Assembly (NCBI RefSeq): GCF_000772045.1
Contig: NZ_CP009754.1
Coordinates: forward strand, 6,448,001-6,512,000
Source of the DNA: Streptomyces sp. CCM_MD2014
Lineage (GTDB): Bacteria; Actinomycetota; Actinomycetes; Streptomycetales; Streptomycetaceae
Direction of reading: 5' to 3'
Length of the DNA stretch: 64,000 nt
A program made the translations under genes and the position numbers. Shown here in pieces: positions 24,172 through 32,367 of this stretch; position 1 is the stretch's first letter; every line of letters starts with the position of its first letter. The notes beneath the pieces were generated by a model. That model was not told where the DNA came from and made no database searches. It saw only the letters and a list, made by a program, of their open reading frames with translations.

Positions 24172-24843
24172 ATGCCCGACACCGCCCCGACCGCCACCCG
24201 CGCCCGGCTCGCCGACGCCCGGCTCTACCTGTGCACGGACGCCCGCCGGAGCCAGGGCGACCTGCCCGAGTTCCTGGACGCCGTGCTCGCCGCCGGGGTC
24301 GACATCGTCCAGTTGCGGGACAAGGGGATGGAGGCGGCCGAGGAACTGGAGCACCTGAAGGTGTTCGCCGACGCCTGCGCCCGCCACGGCAGACTCCTCG
24401 CGGTCAACGACCGCGCGGACGTCGCGCACGCCGCCCGCGCCGACGTGCTGCACCTCGGCCAGGGCGACCTTCCGGTGCCCGCCGCCCGCGCGATCCTGGG
24501 CGACGACGTCCTGATCGGCCGCTCCACGCACGCCGAGTCCGAGGCCGCCGCTGCCGCCGTCCAGGACGGCGTGGACTACTTCTGCACCGGTCCGTGCTGG
24601 CCGACGCCCACCAAGCCCGGCCGCCACGCACCCGGCCTCGACCTGGTCAGGTACACGGCGGCGCTGGGCACCGACCGCCCCTGGTTCGCGATCGGCGGCA
24701 TCGACCTCGGCAACCTCGACGAGGTGCTGGAGGCGGGCGCCCGGCGCGTGGTCGTCGTCCGCGCGATCACCGCCGCCGACGACCCGGGCGCGGCGGCGGC
24801 CGAGTTCGCGAAGCGGCTGCGGCAGGCCCCGGCAGGGGAGTAG
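24172..24843 (+). CDS. thiE: Thiamine-phosphate synthase
   Basis: This 223-residue TIM-barrel enzyme joins hydroxymethylpyrimidine pyrophosphate and thiazole phosphate to give thiamine phosphate. The substrate-binding signatures are VQLRDKGM near residue 45, LLAVNDRADVAHAA near 78, a TGPCWPTPTKPGR loop near 144 and FAIGGIDLGNLDEV near 178. A GGGGGGA site precedes the ATG. It is not in the thiO-thiS-thiG operon and shows no riboswitch of its own. It supplies the step after ThiG. Confidence 0.96.
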   Translation: MPDTAPTATRARLADARLYLCTDARRSQGDLPEFLDAVLAAGVDIVQLRDKGMEAAEELEHLKVFADACARHGRLLAVNDRADVAHAARADVLHLGQGDLPVPAARAILGDDVLIGRSTHAESEAAAAAVQDGVDYFCTGPCWPTPTKPGRHAPGLDLVRYTAALGTDRPWFAIGGIDLGNLDEVLEAGARRVVVVRAITAADDPGAAAAEFAKRLRQAPAGE

Positions 24844-24869
24844 CCCCGCGGAGCCGTGAGCGGGCCGGG

Positions 24870-24907
24870 TGTCCAAAAGATGGACAACAACTCGACAATA
24901 TGGACAA
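24870..24907. promoter_or_regulatory. TGTCCA/TGGACA repeats upstream of metF
   Basis: TGTCCA (24870-24875) and TGGACA (24881-24886) form a 6-bp inverted repeat five bases apart. Related TCGACAA (24892) and TGGACAA (24901) copies follow. This AT-rich cluster lies just upstream of the metF promoter and resembles a regulator binding region; the regulator is unknown. Confidence 0.4.
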
Positions 24908-24922
24908 ATATCCCCCATCCGG

Positions 24923-24951
24923 TTGGGGGACCGCCCCGCCCTGGCTAACCT
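24923..24951 (+). promoter_or_regulatory. Promoter of metF
   Basis: TTGGGG (24923-24928), a 17-base spacer and TAACCT (24946-24951) precede the metF ATG by six bases, giving a leaderless message. Confidence 0.5.
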
Positions 24952-24957
24952 GCCGGT

Positions 24958-25881
24958 ATGGCCCTCGGAACCGCAAGCACGAGGACTGATCGCGCCCGCA
25001 CGGTGCGTGACATCCTCGCCACCGGCAAGACGACGTACTCGTTCGAGTTCTCGGCGCCGAAGACGCCCAAGGGCGAGAAGAACCTGTGGAGCGCGCTGCG
25101 GCGGGTCGAGGCCGTGGCCCCGGACTTCGTCTCCGTGACCTACGGCGCCGGCGGCTCCACGCGCGCCGGCACGGTCCGGGAGACCGAGCAGATCGTCGCC
25201 GACACCACCCTGACCCCGGTCGCCCACCTCACCGCCGTCGACCACTCCGTCGCCGAACTGCGCAACATCATCGGCCAGTACGCCGACGCCGGGATCCGCA
25301 ACATGCTCGCCGTGCGCGGCGACCCGCCCGGCGACCCGACCGCCGACTGGATCGCGCACCCCGAGGGCCTGACGTACGCCGCCGAACTGGTCCGGCTCAT
25401 CAAGGAGTCGGGCGACTTCTGCGTCGGGGTCGCCGCCTTCCCCGAGATGCACCCGCGCTCCGCCGACTGGGACACGGACGTGGCGCACTTCGTCGACAAG
25501 TGCCGGGCCGGCGCCGACTACGCGATCACCCAGATGTTCTTCCAGCCCGAGTCCTACCTCCGGCTGCGCGACCGGGTCGCCGCGGCCGGCTGCCGGACCC
25601 CGGTCATCCCCGAGGTCATGCCGGTGACCAGTGTGAAGATGCTGGAGAGGTTGCCGAAGCTCAGCAACGCCTCGTTCCCCGCGGAGCTGAAAGAGCGGAT
25701 CCTCGCGGTCAAGGACGATCCCGCGGCGGTACGCTCGATCGGGATCGAGTTCGCCACGGAGTTCTGCGCGCGGCTGCTGGCCGAGGGTGTGCCCGGACTG
25801 CACTTCATCACGCTCAACAACTCCACGGCTACGCTGGAAATCTACGAGAATCTGGGCCTGCACCACCCACCGCGGGCCTAG
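24958..25881 (+). CDS. metF: 5,10-methylenetetrahydrofolate reductase
   Basis: This 307-residue FAD enzyme reduces methylene-THF to methyl-THF, the methyl donor for methionine synthesis. The family signatures are TYSFEFSAPKT near residue 24, FVSVTYGAGGSTR near 58, AVRGDPP near 118 and DYAITQMFFQPESY near 182. The length is normal. No ribosome binding site is visible and the ATG follows TAACCT by six bases. Repeats upstream may bind a methionine- or SAM-linked regulator. Mycobacteria have a metF-like gene in the matching place (Rv2172c). Confidence 0.97.
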   Translation: MALGTASTRTDRARTVRDILATGKTTYSFEFSAPKTPKGEKNLWSALRRVEAVAPDFVSVTYGAGGSTRAGTVRETEQIVADTTLTPVAHLTAVDHSVAELRNIIGQYADAGIRNMLAVRGDPPGDPTADWIAHPEGLTYAAELVRLIKESGDFCVGVAAFPEMHPRSADWDTDVAHFVDKCRAGADYAITQMFFQPESYLRLRDRVAAAGCRTPVIPEVMPVTSVKMLERLPKLSNASFPAELKERILAVKDDPAAVRSIGIEFATEFCARLLAEGVPGLHFITLNNSTATLEIYENLGLHHPPRA

Positions 25882-25937
25882 ACCGGCCGCACGTATTTGC
25901 GACACACTGCGTAACGGCCACTGGGAGAGGGGCGTAC

Positions 25938-26939
25938 ATGGGCTGGACGGTCCTCTACATCGCGTTCGGCGTCGTCGCGCTGTGGCTGCTCGGCGAGGTG
26001 CTGCTGCAGTACAAGGCGCGGCTGCGCTGGCGGCTGCTCGCCTTCGGCGGCTTCGTCGGCGTCGTGGCCGGTGTGCTGATGTCGAACGTGCTCGTCATCG
26101 GTGTCGGCGCGGCCGCCTTCGCGGTCGGCCAGACCTACGTCACCCTGTCGTTCCGCCGCGGCTTCGAGGCGGGCTGGGCGGTCAACGCCCCGGCGAGCCT
26201 CGTCGGCAAGCGCGCACGTCCCGAACGGGGCCGCCGCGACCCGGCGTTCGAGACCTCGGGACCCGAACCCGCCGAGCGCGACCGGGACCACCACGACGGC
26301 TACGACGAGCGCGCCCAGGGACCCGCCGCGGGCCAGGACGGTTCGCCCTACGGGCCTGACGACTACGACCGCGACGACGTCTTCACCCCCGCCCGCCCCG
26401 CCGCCGATCCCACGGCCGCGGAGACCACCGCCGTCTACGAACCGCAGCCCATGCCGGACGACACCGGCTCGTACGGCGTGTACGCCGACTCCGGCTACGG
26501 CACCGGCCAGCAGCAGCAGGCGGCGGCCGCGCCGGGCGCCGACCAGGCCTACGCCTACGACTACTCCGGCTACGGGCAGCAGCAGGGCTACGGCTACGAC
26601 ACCGGCGCGCAGCAGCAGTACGCCGCCTACTCCGACCCGTACATCGGCACCCACTCCTACGGCGGCGGGGCGTACGACACCGGCGGCTACGACACGACCG
26701 GTGGGCAGCAGCAGTACGGCCAGCAGGGTTACGGGCAGGACCCGTACGCCACCGGCGGCACCGGTGCTCCGGGCGGCTACGGCGGCGAGACCCCGGCCGG
26801 CGGGGTGTGGGTGCCGCAGCAGCGCAGCACCGACGACCCCTACGGCGGCGAACTCCCGGCCGAGCAGCCGTATCCCTACCAGGGCAACGACCAGACGCAG
26901 GGCTCGAGCCAGGGCTACGACGAGCAGTACCGCTTCTGA
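25938..26939 (+). CDS. Membrane protein with a long Gln/Tyr/Gly-rich C-terminal tail
   Basis: This 333-residue protein has two or three hydrophobic segments in its first 75 residues (WTVLYIAFGVVALWLLGEVL and LLAFGGFVGVVAGVLMSNVL among them). A short basic region (KRARPERGRRD) comes next. From about residue 150 to the end the sequence is low complexity, rich in Gln, Tyr, Gly and Asp, with repeated QQQ, GYG and YDTGG elements. Such tails resemble prion-like domains that can self-associate. A GGGAGAGGGG site precedes the ATG. I do not recognise a named family, and its function is unknown. Confidence 0.85.
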   Translation: MGWTVLYIAFGVVALWLLGEVLLQYKARLRWRLLAFGGFVGVVAGVLMSNVLVIGVGAAAFAVGQTYVTLSFRRGFEAGWAVNAPASLVGKRARPERGRRDPAFETSGPEPAERDRDHHDGYDERAQGPAAGQDGSPYGPDDYDRDDVFTPARPAADPTAAETTAVYEPQPMPDDTGSYGVYADSGYGTGQQQQAAAAPGADQAYAYDYSGYGQQQGYGYDTGAQQQYAAYSDPYIGTHSYGGGAYDTGGYDTTGGQQQYGQQGYGQDPYATGGTGAPGGYGGETPAGGVWVPQQRSTDDPYGGELPAEQPYPYQGNDQTQGSSQGYDEQYRF

Positions 26940-26978
26940 GCCCCCCGGCCGGCTTCCGCAGGCCGGCCCGGCGGCGGC

Positions 26979-28499
26979 TCACTGGGAGCCGCGGAACTCC
27001 GGTCCCTCCACCACGAGTCCGGCGACCAGCGCGCCCGACATGCCCGCGTGCGGGAGGCCCCCGCCGGGGTGCGACCAGCCGCCGACCGTGAACAGGCCGT
27101 CCGTGCGCGTCGAGTTCGCCGCGTGCAGCAGGCGTCCGGCGGCCGCCGCCAGCGCCGGCACCGGAATCGCGCCGTCCGGCACACCGGTGTCCGCCGCGAC
27201 CTCGGCCGGCGTGCGCACCTCGTGCCACAGGACGCGATCGCGCAGGCCGGGAACCGCCCGCTCGGCGGCATCGATCAACTGCTCGGCCCAGCGGGCGTAC
27301 ACCTCGGTCGTGGGCTTGTCGGACGCGTCGCCCAGGGCGGGTACCACCGCCGAGAGGGTGACCGCCTCATGCTCAGCGTCCGGGACCAGCGCGGGGTCGT
27401 CGGGCCGCAGGACCGTGACGGTGGGCCGCGCCGCCATCCCGGGAGCGGCGCCGAACAGGCGGTCCAACTCGGCCGCACGGTCCGCCGCGTGCACCACCGT
27501 CCGGTGCGCCGTGCCCCCGGGACGCCCGCCCCGCAGCGCCAGCAGCACCGTCAGCCGGCTCGTCCCGCCGCGCTGTGCCGGCACCTCGTCGTCGGTCCGC
27601 ACCGGCGATCCGCCGCGGAGGCGGTCCAGCACCCCCGGCGCCACGCCGGAGACCACGAACTCGGCTTCCTCCAGGGCACCTTCTGCCAGCTCCACGCCCG
27701 CCACCCGGCCGTCCTTCTCGACGATCCCGGTGACCTCCGCCTCGAAGCGGAACTCCACCCGGCGGGCCAGGCACCGCTCGTACACCGCCCGCGCCAGCTC
27801 CCGCAGCCCGCCGCCGCGCACGTACCACACGCCGAACGCGTACTCCATGTACGGCAGTACGGCCGCGTTCGCCGGGGCGGTGCGGGGGTCCAGGCCGTAC
27901 GCGAGGGCGTGGCTCTCCAGCAGGGCCGCGAGCCGGGGGTCGCGCAGCTCCCAGGCGGCGACCTCGGCGAGCGTGCCGGCCCGGCGGGTGCGCAGCAGCC
28001 GTTTGCGCGGGACCGCCGGATAGGGCTCGCGCTCGGCCAGCACCCGCCAGTTCGGCCAGAGCGGCTCCTCCAGGAGGGGGCGGCGGGTCCGGTCCCAGGT
28101 CTCCCGGGCCCGCACCAGGAAGTCGCCCCATCGCTCCCCGGCGCCCGCACCGAGCGCGGAGTCCAGGGCGGCGACGACACCCGCCCGCGAGGCGTTCGGC
28201 AGCGAGACCTCCGTGCCGTCCGCGAAGACGTGCCGGGACGACGGGTCGACCTGGACCAGCTCGACGCACGACTCCAGCGGCTCCTTGCCGGTCTTCACGA
28301 ACAGATCGCGCCAGACGGCGGGCAGAGGGAGCAGACCGGGGCCCGTGTCGAAGGAGAACCCGTCCCGCTCGAAGCGGCCCAGGGCTCCGCCGTAGGTCCT
28401 GGTCCGCTCGTACACCACCACCCGGTGGCCCGCGACGGCCAGCCGGGCGGCCGCCGCCATGGCGCCCGTCCCGGCGCCGATCACCGCAATCCGTGCCAT
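26979..28499 (-). CDS. Phytoene desaturase-like FAD oxidoreductase
   Basis: This 506-residue flavoprotein belongs to the CrtI/phytoene dehydrogenase superfamily. The N-terminal dinucleotide-binding motif AVIGAGTGAMAAAARLAVAGH with the following VYERTRTYGGALG is clear. FDTGPGLLPLP near residue 50 and GLFTVGGWSHPGGGLPHAGMSGALVAG at the C-terminus are typical of the family. No carotenoid synthase or cyclase gene is nearby, so a true carotenoid role is not supported. The ATG at 28499 lies seven bases after TAAAGT and lacks a ribosome binding site, so it may be leaderless. It may be controlled with the nearby TetR gene. Confidence 0.85.
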   Translation of the reverse strand: MARIAVIGAGTGAMAAAARLAVAGHRVVVYERTRTYGGALGRFERDGFSFDTGPGLLPLPAVWRDLFVKTGKEPLESCVELVQVDPSSRHVFADGTEVSLPNASRAGVVAALDSALGAGAGERWGDFLVRARETWDRTRRPLLEEPLWPNWRVLAEREPYPAVPRKRLLRTRRAGTLAEVAAWELRDPRLAALLESHALAYGLDPRTAPANAAVLPYMEYAFGVWYVRGGGLRELARAVYERCLARRVEFRFEAEVTGIVEKDGRVAGVELAEGALEEAEFVVSGVAPGVLDRLRGGSPVRTDDEVPAQRGGTSRLTVLLALRGGRPGGTAHRTVVHAADRAAELDRLFGAAPGMAARPTVTVLRPDDPALVPDAEHEAVTLSAVVPALGDASDKPTTEVYARWAEQLIDAAERAVPGLRDRVLWHEVRTPAEVAADTGVPDGAIPVPALAAAAGRLLHAANSTRTDGLFTVGGWSHPGGGLPHAGMSGALVAGLVVEGPEFRGSQ

Positions 28500-28977
28500 G
28501 CCAGGGACTTTATCCGCCCTCGCCGGCACTCCCGTGCGAGGGCTGAGCACCGCGACGGACGTCCGGGTGACCGGTCGGCGGGGCCGCGCCGTGGGGCGGG
28601 GTGCGCACAGCTGAGTAGGTGTACTCAGTCCGGCAGATGAGTACGTGCGCGGATGGGCTGCGACCTGCGTGAACGAGAGAGTGGAGACACGGAGAGGGGC
28701 ACGGCTCCGGCACCGGCGGCACGGGGCGCCGGAACGGAGCCGGGCCCGCGATCCGCTCCTTCCGCCGGCCGCGGTCGGCGGGAGCGAGACGGGGGAGCCC
28801 GGAGGGACGATCGGCGACGGGAGTTCCGACGGGGGGACGTACGGGGGAGCAGGAGAAGGCGCCGGTCCGACGGCGGCCCGCGGGGGACGCGGCCACCACG
28901 GACCGGCGCTCTTCGTGCGCGGCCGACCGGTCGACGGTCCGCCGCGGTCGCCCAGCCCGTACGGTCACCCGGTCCGC
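28500..28977. other. 478-base stretch with no convincing gene
   Basis: Reading frames exist on both strands but have uneven third-position GC, lack good ribosome binding sites and resemble no family. The stretch holds the promoter of the CrtI-like gene, a perfect 7-bp palindrome (28611-28628) and an 8-bp GC inverted repeat (CGGCTCCG at 28702, CGGAGCCG at 28735). A small RNA or short gene cannot be excluded. Confidence 0.5.
28611..28628. promoter_or_regulatory. CTGAGTA-GGTG-TACTCAG palindrome
   Basis: The two 7-bp arms are perfect inverted copies with a four-base spacer, and a further half-site-like TGAGTAC follows at 28638. It lies about 110 bases before the CrtI-like gene and 350 bases beyond the TetR gene. 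It fits a TetR-family operator, and the adjacent TetR protein is the obvious candidate ligand. Confidence 0.5.
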
Positions 28978-29607
28978 TCAGCCCCGTCCGCTCACACGGC
29001 CCTGGAGCAACCGCGACAGCGCGGCGTGCACGTCGTCCAGGGAACGCTCCGGCTGGAACGCCTTCCAGTCCAGCGCGGCCACCAGGACCATGCCGACGAG
29101 CGCGGCGGCGGTCAGCGGCACGTCGATCTCCGCACTGAACTCACCACCGGCCACGCCCTCGCGCAGCACGCCCTCCACCACCGCGACGGCCTCCTGCCTG
29201 ACCACCAGCAGCGTGGACTGCCAGGCCCGGTTGGTGCGCCACAGCTCGGCCACGTACAGCTGGGTGAAGGCCGGGTACCGGTCGATGAAGACCAGCCCCG
29301 CGCGGATCATCGCGTCCAGGGCGTCGACGCGGCCGAGGCCCTCCCGGGCCGTTCGTTCCGCGGCCTGGCGCAGCGAGGCGGTCAGGAGGCCGACACCGTG
29401 CCGCAGCAGCTCCTCGAAGAGGACGGACTTGCTGGCGAAGTTGTAGTAGACCGTGCCCTTCGCTACCCCGGCCCGCTCGGCGATCTCGTCCACGGTGGTG
29501 GCGGAGAACCCCTGCTCGGCGATGAGGGTGACCGCCGCCTCGTACAGCTTCTGCCGGGTGGCCTCGCGACGACTGCCGCTCTGCGAGGCGGTGCTGCTGC
29601 TTTCCAT
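28978..29607 (-). CDS. TetR-family transcriptional regulator
   Basis: This 209-residue regulator has the TetR DNA-binding helix-turn-helix at about residues 15-60 (TRQKLYEAAVTLIAEQGFSA, then AGVAKGTVYYNFASK). The C-terminal ligand-binding domain is typical in size but has no recognisable specificity. I use the ATG at 29607; an upstream start would add five residues. The candidate operator at 28611-28628 lies downstream of the gene, ahead of the CrtI-like gene, which would make that gene its likely target. The effector is unknown. Confidence 0.92.
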   Translation of the reverse strand: MESSSTASQSGSRREATRQKLYEAAVTLIAEQGFSATTVDEIAERAGVAKGTVYYNFASKSVLFEELLRHGVGLLTASLRQAAERTAREGLGRVDALDAMIRAGLVFIDRYPAFTQLYVAELWRTNRAWQSTLLVVRQEAVAVVEGVLREGVAGGEFSAEIDVPLTAAALVGMVLVAALDWKAFQPERSLDDVHAALSRLLQGRVSGRG

Positions 29608-29802
29608 GGTCCCGATTCTCACAGCACCCCGCCCGCGACCGTCACCGCAGCCCGGGCCAGCGCCGCACCGACTGCTTCACCGAACGGTTGATCGAAACAA
29701 AAGTCCAGGTCAGAACGGATTGTCAGTGGCATACCTCACGATGGGCACATACGGCACCTCCTGCCAGGAGCGTGCCGTCACGGAGACGACAGGAGGATCG
29801 TC

Positions 29803-30390
29803 ATGGCCCACTCGTCCGCAGCCGCCGCCCGGCGGCGCCGCGCAGCCGGCCCTGCACCCTCACTGACCGGACCGGCGAGCGACGTGCATCCCGTGCTCCG
29901 CCGGACAACGGCCCCGCCCGCCGCCCTCGACCTGCTCGCCCAGGCCCGGGCCGGACTGGAGGAGGCCGCCGTCCTCGAAACGCCGAACGAGCGGTACGCG
30001 ACGGCCCATCTCGCCGCCCTGCGCACCGCCGCCGCGGTGCTCGCCGCGCGTGGCCGCCCGGAGACCAGCCCACGGGCCAGGGCCCGCATCCGCAGCGCCT
30101 GGGAGGTGCTGCCCGAGATCGCGCCCGAGCTGTCCGACTGGAGCGCGCTGTTCGCCTCCGGCGCGAGCCGCCGCGCGCGGGCCGAGGCGGGCATCCAGGG
30201 CGCCGCGGGCACCCGGGACGCCGACGACCTGATACGCGACGTGGCGATGTTCCTGCGCCTGGTGGAGCGGATGCTGGTCCTCCAGCCGGTGCTGCCCCAG
30301 CCGCGCCCCGACACGGACCCGCCGGGCCCGGAGCACCCAGACCGCCCCGACGCGGGTCACCCGGGCCGGGACCTGCCGGACGCGGGCTGA
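29803..30390 (+). CDS. SAV_6107-family HEPN domain protein
   Basis: This 195-residue protein matches the actinobacterial SAV_6107 family, which has a HEPN-type helical domain. The helical core is about residues 40-160, including LLAQARAGLEEAAVLETPNERYATAHLAALRTA-like helices and a RNPxxH-less sequence, so RNase activity of the classical HEPN type is not supported. Pro/Arg-rich ends flank the domain. An AGGAGG site sits six bases before the ATG. Homologues are known mainly by name. It is followed by a hairpin and then a methyltransferase gene. Confidence 0.8.
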   Translation: MAHSSAAAARRRRAAGPAPSLTGPASDVHPVLRRTTAPPAALDLLAQARAGLEEAAVLETPNERYATAHLAALRTAAAVLAARGRPETSPRARARIRSAWEVLPEIAPELSDWSALFASGASRRARAEAGIQGAAGTRDADDLIRDVAMFLRLVERMLVLQPVLPQPRPDTDPPGPEHPDRPDAGHPGRDLPDAG

Positions 30391-30474
30391 CCGGGGCGGG
30401 CACGGGTGACCGGGTCGTGAACGGGTGACCGGCGGGCGCGGCGGAGGCAATAGGGTGGGAGACGCCTGAAGCCT

Positions 30475-30498
30475 CCCCCTCCCCGAGCCGGGAGGGGG
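30475..30498 (+). terminator. Hairpin between the SAV_6107-type gene and the methyltransferase
   Basis: CCCCCTCCC and GGGAGGGGG form a perfect 9-bp stem with a six-base loop about 85 bases after the stop of the SAV_6107-type gene. A short T-containing stretch (CGTTTCG) follows. Confidence 0.6.
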
Positions 30499-30558
30499 CG
30501 GCAGCCCGTTTCGCTCCGCCCGTGTCCGAGGCGGTGCCGCGCCGAGGAGTCAACAGCC

Positions 30559-31389
30559 GTGCCGGACCCGATGCGCCCGCCCGCCTCCCACCCCGGACCG
30601 CAGACGGCGGCGTCGCCGCGCTCCGAGCCCTCCCGTTCCCGGTCGGCCCTTCGTACCGCCGTGGTCTGGGACGTCCTGCAGGACGCCCTGGACCGCCGGG
30701 TCAAGGCCACGGGCCGGCAGACGCTGGACGTCCTCGACACCGGCGGCGGCAGCGGCAACTTCGCGGTGCCCGTGGCCGGCCTCGGCCACCGTGTCACCGT
30801 CGTGGACCCGAGCCCCAACGCCCTGTTCGCCCTGGAGCGCCGCGCCGCCGAGGCCGGCGTCGCCGAGCGCGTGCGGGGCGTCCAGGGAGACGCCCGCGGC
30901 CTCTTCGACGTGGTCGAGCGGGGCGGCTACGACGCGGTGCTGTGCCACGGCGTCCTGGAGTACGTGGACGATCCCGCGGAGGGCGTCCGCAACGCGGTGG
31001 CGGCCCTGCGTGCCGACGGCGTCCTCAGCCTGCTCGCCGCCGGTCTGGGCGGTGCCGTGCTCGCGCGTGCCCTCGCCGGCCACTTCACGGAGGCCCGGCA
31101 GGCCCTGGCCGACCCGGACGGCCGCTGGGGCACGGGTGACCCGGTGCCGCGCCGGTTCACCGCCGAACAGCTCACCGGTCTGGTCGAGGCCGCCGGGCTC
31201 CGGATCGGCGCCGTGCACGGGGTCCGGGTCTTCGCCGACCTCGTCCCCGGCGTGCTGGTGGACACCGAGCCGGGCGCCGTGGACGCGCTGCTGAAGCTGG
31301 AGGCCGCGGCGGCCGAACTCGCCGCGTTCCACTCCGTGGCCACTCAGCTCCATGTGCTCGGTGAGACACGAGGTGCCGACGAGTCCTGA
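30559..31389 (+). CDS. Class I SAM-dependent methyltransferase
   Basis: This 276-residue protein has the Rossmann-like SAM-binding fold. Motif I is VLDTGGGSGNFAVPVA near residue 57, followed by the acidic VTVVDPSP and the post-motif segment AVLCHGVLEYVDDPA near 135. The substrate-binding half is not recognisable. The first 30 residues are Pro/Ser-rich and probably disordered. The GTG start has GAGGAG about 9 bases upstream. It is found ahead of the DUF3040 gene in the dcw neighbourhood. The methyl acceptor is unknown. Confidence 0.88.
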   Translation: MPDPMRPPASHPGPQTAASPRSEPSRSRSALRTAVVWDVLQDALDRRVKATGRQTLDVLDTGGGSGNFAVPVAGLGHRVTVVDPSPNALFALERRAAEAGVAERVRGVQGDARGLFDVVERGGYDAVLCHGVLEYVDDPAEGVRNAVAALRADGVLSLLAAGLGGAVLARALAGHFTEARQALADPDGRWGTGDPVPRRFTAEQLTGLVEAAGLRIGAVHGVRVFADLVPGVLVDTEPGAVDALLKLEAAAAELAAFHSVATQLHVLGETRGADES

Positions 31390-31447
31390 GCGTCCGCCGG
31401 GGTAAGCCGCTGATCAGGGACGCGACTGCAGATGGAGTACGCCACAG

Positions 31448-31465
31448 GCCCCCCGAACGGGGGGC
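31448..31465 (+). terminator. Terminator after the methyltransferase gene
   Basis: GCCCCCC and GGGGGGC form a 7-bp GC stem with a four-base loop, about 60 bases past the stop codon. Confidence 0.55.
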
Positions 31466-31587
31466 AGTCGCCGTATGATCGAGGGAGACGGCCCGGCATG
31501 ACGGGTCGGCCGCCGGGGAATGGGAACCTCAGCGAGCCGGCACGGCCATGACGGAGTCCGGTTGGTCAATTGGCGCAGAGGGGCGGG

Positions 31588-31616
31588 TTTCACGGGGGCG
31601 ATTCCCTGCCTATCCT
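31588..31616 (+). promoter_or_regulatory. Candidate promoter of the DUF3040 gene
   Basis: TTTCAC (31588-31593), a 17-base spacer and TATCCT (31611-31616) would start transcription near 31623, giving a leader of about 43 bases with a GAGGAG ribosome binding site. Confidence 0.45.
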
Positions 31617-31665
31617 GAAGGGACCCCCCGGGTCGCCCCGGCGACTGCACGATGAGGAGGACTCC

Positions 31666-32070
31666 GTGCCGCTCTCGGAGCACGAGCAGCGCATGCTCGA
31701 GCAGATGGAGCGAGCGCTGTACGCCGAAGATCCCAAGTTCGCGACAGCGCTCGAGGGAAGCGGGCTGCGTACGTACACCCGGCGACGGGTCTACCAGGCG
31801 GTCGCGGGCTTCCTCGTAGGTATTGCGCTCCTCATGGCCGGAATGGTCGCCCAGCAGGTGTGGCTCAGTGTGGTGGGCTTCCTGGTCATGCTGGGCTGCG
31901 CGGTTCTCGCCGTGACCGGCTGGCGCAAGGCCCCCAAACCGGGCGAGCAGCAGGCGGCCGGTGCCGGTCCGCAGGCAGCACGCCGCCAGGGACGACAGAA
32001 ACGCTCGATGATGGACCGCATCGACGAGCGCTGGCAGCGTCGCAGAGACGAGCAGCAGGGCGGCCAGTAG
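31666..32070 (+). CDS. DUF3040 membrane protein
   Basis: This 134-residue protein has the actinobacterial DUF3040 pattern. It starts with the typical LSEHEQRMLEQMERALYAEDP helix, has a short basic stretch (YTRRRVY) and then two closely spaced transmembrane segments (about residues 45-85). The C-terminus is basic and rich in Arg and Gln. The GTG at 31666 has a GAGGAG site six bases upstream. DUF3040 genes are regularly found near the actinobacterial dcw cluster, but the function is unknown. A very strong hairpin terminator follows. Confidence 0.9.
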   Translation: MPLSEHEQRMLEQMERALYAEDPKFATALEGSGLRTYTRRRVYQAVAGFLVGIALLMAGMVAQQVWLSVVGFLVMLGCAVLAVTGWRKAPKPGEQQAAGAGPQAARRQGRQKRSMMDRIDERWQRRRDEQQGGQ

Positions 32071-32099
32071 CGCCGCGCCGACCGCTCACCAGGACATCC

Positions 32100-32142
32100 G
32101 CGTGAGGGGGTGACCACCGTTCGGGTGGTCACCCCCTCACGC
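32100..32142. terminator. Strong bidirectional terminator with a 19-bp perfect stem
   Basis: GCGTGAGGGGGTGACCACC pairs perfectly with GGTGGTCACCCCCTCACGC around a five-base loop. It lies between the convergent DUF3040 and transglutaminase genes. Confidence 0.88.
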
Positions 32143-32210
32143 GTACCGGCGAGCGCCCGCGGGCGGCCAGAAGGCCCCGGCTCCGGCGGCCGCCGAACCG
32201 CGGACCTGAG

Positions 32211-32276
32211 AGCGGCCCGCGGGCGGGCGCCGGGGATCCTGAAAGCGGCCCGCGGGCGGGCGTCAGGGATCCCATG
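32211..32276. repeat. Two tandem copies of a 33-bp unit
   Basis: Two copies start at 32211 and 32244 with AGCGGCCCGCGGGCGGGCG and each continues to a GGGATCC. They differ at a few positions and sit in the non-coding space between the terminator and the 3' end of the transglutaminase gene. Confidence 0.7.
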
Positions 32277-32367
32277 AGTGCCCAGGCGGCCCAGGGTGAC
32301 CCGGGTTGTCCGAGTCGCCCGAGGGGGACTGTGGGCGCCGCCCCGGCGGGGCGGCGCCCCATTCGGC

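Noticed and set aside
28510..28968. 153-codon frame on the - strand between the CrtI-like and TetR genes
   Set aside because: Third-position GC is uneven, there is no ribosome binding site, it covers the CrtI-like promoter and resembles nothing known.
29803..30390. HEPN RNase toxin half of a toxin-antitoxin pair
   Set aside because: The catalytic RxxxxH pattern is not evident and no MNT-type partner is adjacent.
32129..32362. 77-codon frame on the - strand after the transglutaminase gene
   Set aside because: It is made of the 33-bp repeat and lies across the strong terminator; no start site.
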